Shown: one piece after another, positions 4,936-5,576 of the stretch
How the letters are laid out: every line of letters starts with the position of its first letter
Numbering within the stretch: position 1 is the first letter of the stretch
From: Actinomycetota bacterium
GTDB lineage: Bacteria; Actinomycetota; Thermoleophilia; Solirubrobacterales; Solirubrobacteraceae
Direction: 5' to 3'
DNA length: 5,576 nt
Assembly: GCA_005788585.1 (NCBI GenBank)
Contig: SYBY01000017.1
Span: 1-5,576 of the forward strand
Notes under the pieces: model-generated
Database searches by the model: none
What the model saw: the letters and a program-made list of their open reading frames with translations, nothing else
Told to the model about the DNA's origin: nothing
Program-made: the position numbers and the translations under genes

Positions 4936-5533
4936 CGATCCCGCCGAACATCATCCGCGTGATGCCGGCGACCCAGCGCTCGCCCTCGGCGGCCGGGTCG
5001 TCGTCGCGGATGACGGCGAGCAGCGCGGCGAAGATCATGCCGTTGACCGCGCGTGACGTGACCTCGACGTCGAGGTCCGCCGGCAGGAACCCGCGATCGA
5101 CGCCGTTCTGCAGGTAGGCGGCGGTGACGGCGGCGAAGGCGCCCTGCAGGTCCATCCATTTCTCGGAGAACTCGTGGTCGGCGCCGACGCCCTCCACGTA
5201 GAAGAGACGCGCGATCGCAGGCTCGGCGCCGAAGAGCTCGAACAGCCCCATCCCGATGCGCTCGACCTGCGCGCGGTACTCCTCGACGGTGGTCGTCGAC
5301 GTGGGGTCCTCGGCCGCCAGCACCTCGCCGAGGCGGACCGTCACCTCGTCGAGGACGTACTCGAGGATGTCCCGCTTGTTCTTGAAGTAGCGGTAGAACG
5401 TGCCGTGTCCGATGCCCAGCCGCTGCGCGATGTCCGCGATGCCGGTGGCGTGGTAGCCCTGCTCGGCGAAGGTCAGCGCGGCGGCGTCGGCGATCTCGCG
5501 CCGGCGGCGCTGGGTCAGGTCATCGGCGGGCAT
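4928..5533 (-). CDS. TetR/AcrR-family transcriptional regulator
   Basis: A complete 201-aa protein, the usual TetR length. Residues about 10-58 form the DNA-binding domain: RREIADAAALTFAEQGYHAT (helix 1 and turn), GIADIAQRLGIGHGTFYRYF (the helix-turn-helix with the hallmark GTFYRYF) and KNKRDILEYV (helix 4). Residues 60-201 are helical and family-variable, containing EEYRAQVERIGMGLFELF, RLFYVEG and an AVNGMIFAALLAVI helix expected to form the ligand pocket and dimer face. The start ATG at 5533 is the only one giving a full first helix with a short arginine-rich lead; it has no Shine-Dalgarno. TetR proteins usually repress nearby genes until a small hydrophobic ligand binds. The likeliest target here is the converging monooxygenase-SRPBCC operon, through the palindromes in front of it (inference). 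The palindrome core is absent from the 43 bp visible upstream of its own start, so autoregulation is not supported. Confidence 0.93.
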   Translation of the reverse strand: MPADDLTQRRRREIADAAALTFAEQGYHATGIADIAQRLGIGHGTFYRYFKNKRDILEYVLDEVTVRLGEVLAAEDPTSTTTVEEYRAQVERIGMGLFELFGAEPAIARLFYVEGVGADHEFSEKWMDLQGAFAAVTAAYLQNGVDRGFLPADLDVEVTSRAVNGMIFAALLAVIRDDDPAAEGERWVAGITRMMFGGIAA

Positions 5534-5542
5534 GCAGCGCGC

Positions 5543-5548
5543 ACGATA
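5543..5548 (-). promoter_or_regulatory. Possible -10 hexamer (TATCGT) of the TetR gene
   Basis: On the minus strand TATCGT fits TAnnnT and ends 9 nt before the first base of the ATG at 5533, giving a leaderless or near-leaderless message. It lies between CGCGC (5538-5542) and GCGCG (5550-5554), a small inverted repeat that may be chance in GC-rich DNA. The -35 region is weak, and the window ends at 5576. Confidence 0.25.
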
Positions 5549-5576
5549 CGCGCGTCATCGGAACGTCGGCACGTCG

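Noticed and set aside
3865..4962. A 365-codon plus-strand open frame across the monooxygenase-SRPBCC junction
   Set aside because: Composition is Arg/Ser/Ala-rich shadow sequence, and both real genes there carry family motifs in their own frames.

Overview
The window comes from a high-GC bacterium. Codon third positions are strongly G/C, antisense open frames are common, and the gene content (TetR regulator, flavin monooxygenase with an SRPBCC partner, sec-exported FG-GAP protein) fits an actinomycete-type genome. The style of the small secreted protein and the YchF variant suggest Thermoleophilia/Solirubrobacterales, but that is an impression from family resemblance and not a tested placement.

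Layout: (1) 1-495 (+) is the 3' end of ychF, the conserved Obg-like P-loop NTPase, cut by the left edge. (2) Meeting it tail to tail with 1 bp between stops is a leftward pair: a 139-aa exported four-cysteine protein (497-916, -), preceded by a 570-aa exported protein (1033-2745, -) with seven Ca-binding FG-GAP/VCBS loops and a C-terminal FlgD-like Ig domain. A long GC-rich hairpin (990-1023) and a TTGACA box (974-979) lie between them, so the small gene probably has its own promoter. (3) A 164-bp divergent intergenic region (2746-2909) carries two similar inverted repeats, GTGAA-N5-TTCAC, one in front of each flanking gene, and -10-like hexamers placed so that both mRNAs could be leaderless. 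(4) Rightward, a 508-aa flavin-containing/Baeyer-Villiger-type monooxygenase (2910-4436) overlaps by 46 bp a 175-aa SRPBCC/polyketide-cyclase-like protein (4391-4918). (5) Converging on that pair, 9 bp away, is a complete TetR-family regulator (4928-5533, -).

Working picture: ychF is housekeeping. The middle pair makes exported, probably surface or secreted, proteins. The right-hand genes look like a small oxidative-metabolism cassette (monooxygenase, hydrophobic-ligand-binding partner and adjacent TetR repressor) whose substrate cannot be read from sequence. The most interesting unexplained signal is the pair of matching palindromes in the divergent promoter region, which could tie the exported propeller protein and the monooxygenase operon to one regulator. 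I saw no tRNA, rRNA, CRISPR, insertion sequence or phage element. No gene-free stretch exceeds about 165 bp.
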